The notes under the pieces were generated by a model. That model was not told the DNA's origin. It did no database searches and worked only from the letters and a program-made list of their open reading frames with translations. A stretch of 64,000 bases of DNA from Cymodocea nodosa (lineage: Eukaryota; Streptophyta; Magnoliopsida; Alismatales; Cymodoceaceae). Positions within the stretch are counted from its first letter, which is position 1. Each line of letters opens with the position of its first letter. Below, piece by piece: positions 58,628-64,000 of this stretch. The stretch is from assembly GCA_036874045.1 (NCBI GenBank), contig CM072341.1, positions 9,374,501-9,438,500 of the forward strand. Reading direction: 5' to 3'. The translations under genes were made by a program, and so were the position numbers.

Positions 58628-58866
58628 TGGATGTACTTCTCACAAGCCTAGAAGTGTGATCTCTCACCCAACCAGAAGGTTGCATGCAATAGAAAGATAC
58701 TTAAATAGCAAGTGTAGAGGAAAATAGCACTTACAATGAAGCAGTCTCCAAGTCCAACCTGCATGTTAGATGAGTGAGTAGCATGAATCAAATTGCATAA
58801 TAGAAAAGAAATAAAAGGAATAGAATAACTATACAAGAAAAGAAAAAATAAAGAAAAACTACTGTC
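58628..58866 (-). other. pol-gag gap of L with splice-like signals
   Basis: Minus strand: after the pol stop comes a T-rich tract, TCTAACATGCAG (3' splice-like, CAG at 58761-58759), then ATTGTAAGTGC (5' splice-like, 58734-58729) and CACACTTCTAG near 58642. No LTR, primer site or polypurine tract lies in it. Whether splicing happens cannot be told from sequence. Confidence 0.4.
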
Positions 58867-61800
58867 CTATTCAGCATAGATAGCATCTACTAAATTAATA
58901 TTCTCTCCTTTACCAAATACTTCTTGCTGCAAAAATGGTTTTAACCGGTGACCATTTACCTTAAGAATTACCCCATTTTTAATGTTCTCTATCTCAACTG
59001 CTCCATGAGGAAATGTACTTTTTACCATAAAAGGTCCTGTCCACCGTGATCTAAGCTTACTAGGAAATAAATGTAATCTAGAATTATACAGCAATGCTTG
59101 CTATCCTACTTCAAAATTCTTACGGAAGAGCTTGCTATCATGAAATACTTTACTCTTTTCCTTAGCTATTCGTGAATTCTCATATGCCTCTCTCCGTATT
59201 TCTTCTAATTCAGTCAATTGAAAATTTCCTTTCTTACCAGCAGCCTTTAAATCTAAGTTGAGTCTTTGAATAGCCCATCTTGCCTTATGCTCAAGCTCTA
59301 CTGGTAAATGACATGCCTTTCCAAACACTACTCTATATGGAGACATACTTAAAATAGACTTAAAAGCAGTCCGATAAGCCCATAATGCCTCATCTAACTT
59401 TTTTGCCCAATCTTTTCTTGTCTTTCCAACTATCTTTTCCAAAATTTACTTAATTTGCTTATTAGCATTTTCTACTTGTCCATTGGTTTGTGGGTGATAG
59501 GGGGTTGTCATTTTATGGTTTACTCCAAATTTTTTCATTAATACTTCAAAACTTCTATTATTAAAGTGTGTTCCCCTATCACTAATGATTGCTCTAGGAA
59601 TGCCAAATCTAGCAAAAATGTTGCTCTTAATAAAATTTATTACTACCTTAGAATCACAAGTCCGTGTGGGAATAGCTTCAACCCATTTGGACACATAATC
59701 AATAGCTAACAGAATATACAAATAACCTCCAGAATTAGGGAAGGGTCCCATGAAATCAATACCCCACACGTCAAATACTTCAACTTCAATAATTGGTGTA
59801 AGCGGCATCATATTTCTTCTAGTCAATCTTCCCGCTTTTTGACAATCTCTACAATTCTTAACATAGAAGTATGCATCTTTATGCAATGTGGGCCAGAAAA
59901 AACCACATTGAGGAACTTTAGTTACAGTCTTAATAGGGTTAAGATGACCACTAGTAGGTTGGTCATGACAAAAAGATAACACACTATGAATTTCCATATC
60001 TGGGATGCATCTCCTCAAAATCAAATCAGGGCCTAACTTATAAAGATAGGGGTCATCCCAATAAAATTCTTTAACCCTAGCTAAAAATCTCTTAATATCT
60101 TGCCTTGACCAATTGCCAGGTAGTCGTTTTGTCACAAGATAATTCACAATATCTACAAACCAAGAGATTTGAGTTATAGCCATCAACTGCTCATCAGGAA
60201 ATGATTCATCAATGGGTAACTCCCCTTGAGGCGTGACAATACGAGACAAGTGGTCGGCAACTACATTCTCACATCCTTTCTTATCTTTGATCTCAATATC
60301 AAATTCTTGCAAGAGAAGAATCCATCTAACTAATCTAGCCTTAGCATCTTTTTTAGCTAATAAATATTTAATGGCAGAATGATTAGTGAAAATGATAACC
60401 TTAGAGCCTAGCAAATAAGATCTAAACTTCTCAAGAGCAAAAACTATAGCTAAAAATTCTTTCTCTATAATTGTATAGTTTAATTGGGCTGCATTAAGAG
60501 TTTTAGTAGCATAATAGATTACCCTAGGTAATTTATCAATTCTTTGCCCCAACACAACACCAATTGCATAATCTGATGCATCGCACATCAACTCGAATGG
60601 TTGAGACCAATCGGGTGGATACACAATAGGGTCTGAGGTGAGGACTCCCTTAAGCTTATCAAAGGCATCTTGACATTCTCCAGAGAATTCAAACTTATGA
60701 TCCTATGATAATAAACTAGTTAAAGGACGAGCAATCTTACTAAAATCCTTAATAAATCATCTATAAAACCCAGCATGACCCAAAAATGCTCTTATATCCT
60801 TAATAGATTTAGGGGGTGGTAGGTTGGCTATCAAGTCTACTTTGGCCTTATCTACTTCCAACCCATTCTTAGAAACAACATGGCCCAACACAATTCCATG
60901 TTGCACCATGAAGTGGCATTTCTCCCAATTTAAAACCAAATTTTTCTCTATACATCTTTTTAAAACCAATTCTAAATTCTTAAGGCACACATCAAAGGAA
61001 GAACCTGACACAGAGAAATCATCCATAAAAATCTCTAAGAAGTTATCAATCATGTCCGAAAAGATTCCAATCATACACCTTTGAAAAGTTGTAGGAGCAT
61101 TACACAAACCAAAGGGCATGCGCCAGAATGCAAAAGTACCAAAAGGACATGTGAATGTGGTTTTCTCTTGGTCACAAGGTGCTAAGGAATTTGGTTATAT
61201 CCAGAATAACCATCTAGGAAACAATAATAGTCTTACCCAGCTAACTTCTCTAACATTTGATCCATAAAAGGCAAGGGAAAATGATCTTTCCTAGTGGCGG
61301 TATTTAGTTTTCTATAATCAATACACACTCGCCATCTTGTTTGCACTCTAGTAGGGACTAGTTCATGATTGCTATTTTCTACAACTGTAATACCAGATTT
61401 CTTTGGGACAACCTGAACAGGGCTAACCCAAGGACTACCAGAAATAGGATAAATGATGTCATGATCTAGCCACTTAATAATTTCTTTTCTAACCACATCT
61501 TTTATGTTTGGGTTTAATCTTCTCTATGGGTCCCTAGAAGGTGTAATGTCATTATTTAAATGAATTCTATGTTGACATAAACTAGGGTCAATTCCTTTGA
61601 TGTCAGCCATGATCCAACCAATGGCCTCCTTATGTTCTTTTAAAATTACCAACAACTTCTCTTCTTGCTCTTTAGAAAGATGGGAAGACAAAATAACTGG
61701 CAAGGTGTTCTCTTTTCCCAAATAGGCATACTTAAGGTCTTGAGGCAAAGGTTTTAGTTCAAGAGAAGGTGGTTCTACAATAGATGGTTTCTTAATCCCT

Positions 61801-63342
61801 CCTAAATCTCTTTCTAAAGGCTCTATGTAATTTAATTCAAAAATATTATCACTCTCACCAATGTCATCATCTAAGTTATGGATATGTGCTAGATCAACCT
61901 CATATTCTATAGGTGAACAATCTTCATCTTCAAATAAACTATAATTTTCTACCCCCTCACCTTCATCCATAATGCTTAATAAGCTCACATTAAAATTTTC
62001 ATTATCTAAAATTTTAACGTCTAGGTGAGATTTAAATATATTTAAATCAACCTTAGCGTCACCATATGTTATTTGCATAGACCCATCTCTACATCCTATA
62101 TATGCATCTGCTGTGGCTAGGAAGGGTCTTCCTAAAATAAGAGGTACATTCTGCTTTCTACCAGGTGAAGGTTGATTTTCTAAGACAATAAAATCTATGG
62201 GATAGACAAAATCTTTAATCTTAATCAATATATTTTCAACAACTCCTAAGGGAGTTCTAAAAGAATGGTCAGCTAGTTGAATGAGAACCTTAGTGGGTCG
62301 ATTACCATTAAGTCCTAGGTTCACATAAACACCAGATGACATAGCATTTACTCCTACTCCCAAATCTATCAATGCTCTATTAAAATAGGTATCTCCGATT
62401 GTACAAGAGATGGTTGGAGTACCTAGATCACTAAACTTCTTAGGCAAGTCTTGACAGAAATAGGCACTAATGGATTTAGCTAAGCACACTTTCATAGGTG
62501 TCTTCCTAGCTCGTTTCTTTGTACATAATTCCTTTAAAAACTTGGCATAGGCAAGTATTTGCTCTATTACATCTAGTAATGGAATGTTAATACTAACCTG
62601 TTCAAATATTTCTCTCATCTTAATATTTTGATCAATATCCTTATGTGGAGTTCTTAATCTATGGGGAAAAGGGGTAGGTTGACTTTCTAAAGGGATACTT
62701 ACCTCGGATAACTTACCTTTACCCTTTTTATCACCCAATAAAATTTCATTTTCAGATTCTTTATTTAGTTGATTGGATGAACCTAAATCATCTGTAGGAA
62801 CACTCATCGGTACAAGAGAAGGAGTTTCCTTTTCAAGAATGCTCACCTCTCCCGGACCTTAAAGCAACATAAGTTTCAATTGATTCATCCTCAACCAAGG
62901 ATGTTGATCTTAAATCTATGTTTTCATAACCATCTATGTCAATGGGGGCACTAGAGGCTTTTGCTAAGTTTAATAAATCCATAGAGGTGTTAAGTTCAGC
63001 AATTGCCTTAGCTAAGTTGACTGAAGATTTAGCATAGGGAATATTTCCTATAGACTTTTCCATTTTAATTTCACAACTATAGCTACTAGTGTCATAAGCA
63101 TCAGCATTATAATTTAAATTTGGCATAGATAGGCTAACATTAGAACTAGAACATGCACCTACATTGCTATTTAGCATATAAAATGGGCAATCAACATCAA
63201 CGTGATTATTCAATTTACATTTGGAACATGTAGGTGTCAAATCAAAATTAAATTCATCCATATTATAAATTAAATATTTATCTAGAATGGCATGCAAATT
63301 TTCAGCTAAATGAACAAACCGAATGTATTCAATCAAGCACAA
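58867..63342 (-). pseudogene. pol: gypsy pol of L: zinc knuckle, protease, RT, RNase H, integrase
   Basis: Starts with its own zinc knuckle CSKCKLNNHVDVDC (63230-63190), then VALRSGR and a one-base frameshift at about 62840. Protease: ALIDLGVGVNAMSS and LILGRPFLATADA. Reverse transcriptase: WVSPVQVVPKKSGI, WRVCIDYRKLN, DHFPLPFMDQML, MPFGLCNAPTTFQ, FMDDFSVSG. RNase [24 protein letters not shown] and [12 protein letters not shown], where relatives have T-D-H, so one catalytic Asp is Asn. Integrase: HDQ, GHLN, CRDC zinc-binding part, [27 protein letters not shown]-terminal [12 protein letters not shown] and VNGHRLKPF; ends NLVDAIYAE. Frameshift near 61200; few in-frame stops. Athila best guess, Tat not excluded. 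Confidence 0.88.
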
Positions 63343-64000
63343 TCTTCAAGTGATTTAAACAAATCTGCAACATAATAGAGAAATTGATAAACAATTTTTT
63401 TTTTTTTTTACTTGAAACTTAATTTTTTGTAGATTCATTTAGTGACTATTCTATTATCATGCCACTAAATTCTAGATACAAACAACAAAGCATATATCTT
63501 GCAAACATTGTATATAATCTGAGTTTCATCTAAAACAAGTAGTCATGGAATTTCTGAGACTAAACTGTACTACCTTGGCTTAAAAGTTTTCTACAGAAAT
63601 TCATATAGCATGTAAATTCACAAATAAATACTCTTCTGAAAGTTAATTACTTCTAGATTCTAAGAAAAATCAGAGACAAAAATTGCCAAAACTGAAGTAT
63701 TGTCAAAATCATGTGAAACTCAGATAACTCAGAATTCGTAATCTGCAGACATGTCAGTTTAGAAAAATTCTCCAGAAATGTATACAAATCCAAATACAAT
63801 GTATAATACCTTGTTGGAAAGGTAAACTCGTGTAGTTTCATGGAAAAATTTCAAAAATAATTTTTATTCAAATATGTAACTGAAGTTTCAAATATAAGAA
63901 TTCAGATAAAACTGTTCTACACCAGAAAATAACCATTCAAAAAATATCAGCGAAAATAACTATCCGATTTTCATAATGTTGGTTAAATCTGATATGCCAA
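63343..64000 (-). other. leader upstream of L pol, no gag seen
   Basis: AT-rich, stops in all frames. I find no gag core and no clear TGGCGCC-type primer site. TTGTTGGAAAGGTAAACTCGT near 63813 resembles GGTTGGAAAGGTCATCGAG at 53916 in LTR H, so the 5' LTR of L could begin within this stretch; weak. Confidence 0.4.

Larger units (their letters stand above)
53525..64000 (-). mobile_element. Ty3/gypsy retrotransposon L, Athila/Tat type, with gag 3' of pol
   Basis: Minus strand from the right edge: leader, pol (zinc knuckle, protease, reverse transcriptase, RNase H, integrase), a 240 bp gap, stand-alone gag, 1.6 kb non-coding, polypurine tract, 3' LTR. The 5' LTR is beyond the window. Inserted in LTR C3 of K. 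The gene order pol then gag is not the standard one. Confidence 0.78.

Noticed and set aside
1..64000. Host genes, tRNA or rRNA genes
   Set aside because: All open stretches with recognisable similarity belong to retrotransposons; initiator Met and Asp tRNA matches are primer sites only 12-18 bases long next to LTRs.

Overview
This window is repetitive nuclear DNA of a flowering plant, AT-rich, made almost entirely of LTR retrotransposons inserted into one another. I see no host protein gene, rRNA or tRNA gene. The elements themselves point to a plant: copia pol genes of the Sirevirus (SIRE/Maximus) type, Met-initiator tRNA primer sites, A5G5-type polypurine tracts placed just before the LTRs, and Athila/Tat-type gypsy pol with a tRNA-Asp-like primer site. 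The species cannot be read from the sequence.

Layout. 1-2156 (+) is a degraded additional ORF (aORF) of a Sirevirus family I call D, cut by element A1. 2157-10788 (+) is A1: pol, spacer, aORF, polypurine tracts and 3' LTR. 10789-11704 is a D-family LTR (D3), cut by gypsy LTR C1 (11705-12868). 12869-19735 (-) is D1: 3' LTR, aORF, spacer and the end of pol. D1 is cut by a non-Sirevirus copia element F (19736-23006, +), F is cut by D2 (23007-25735, +), and D2 is cut by B (25736-about 33120, -). Fragments of D, C and B LTRs follow up to 36374. 36375-46001 (-) is E, the most complete copia element: 5' LTR, primer site, gag, pol and aORF, with only 6 bp of its 3' LTR left. 46002-50306 (+) is the 3' end of another A-family element (A2). 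50307-53524 (-) is gypsy element K, cut by A2 on one side and by L on the other. 53525-64000 (-) is gypsy element L: 3' LTR, a stand-alone gag lying downstream of pol, then pol.

How the parts work together. In copia elements gag makes the particle and packages RNA, and pol supplies protease, integrase, reverse transcriptase and RNase H. The Sirevirus A and D families also carry a third gene of about 700-800 codons in the position where Sireviruses keep an envelope-like ORF. The A and D versions have unrelated N-termini, a shared central domain and different C-termini. Nearly every gene is inactivated, mostly by in-frame stops (often TAG where related copies have CAG or TGG) and rarely by frameshifts.

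The features most worth following are: (1) element L, whose gag sits 3' of pol as a separate gene, with the related element K starting directly at a zinc knuckle after its primer site; (2) arrays of short hairpins built on CGG-ATA-GTTA / TAAC-TAT-CCG that recur in LTRs of different families and again just upstream of the aORF; (3) the two-family aORF itself, with a TAG stop at the same site in three separate copies.
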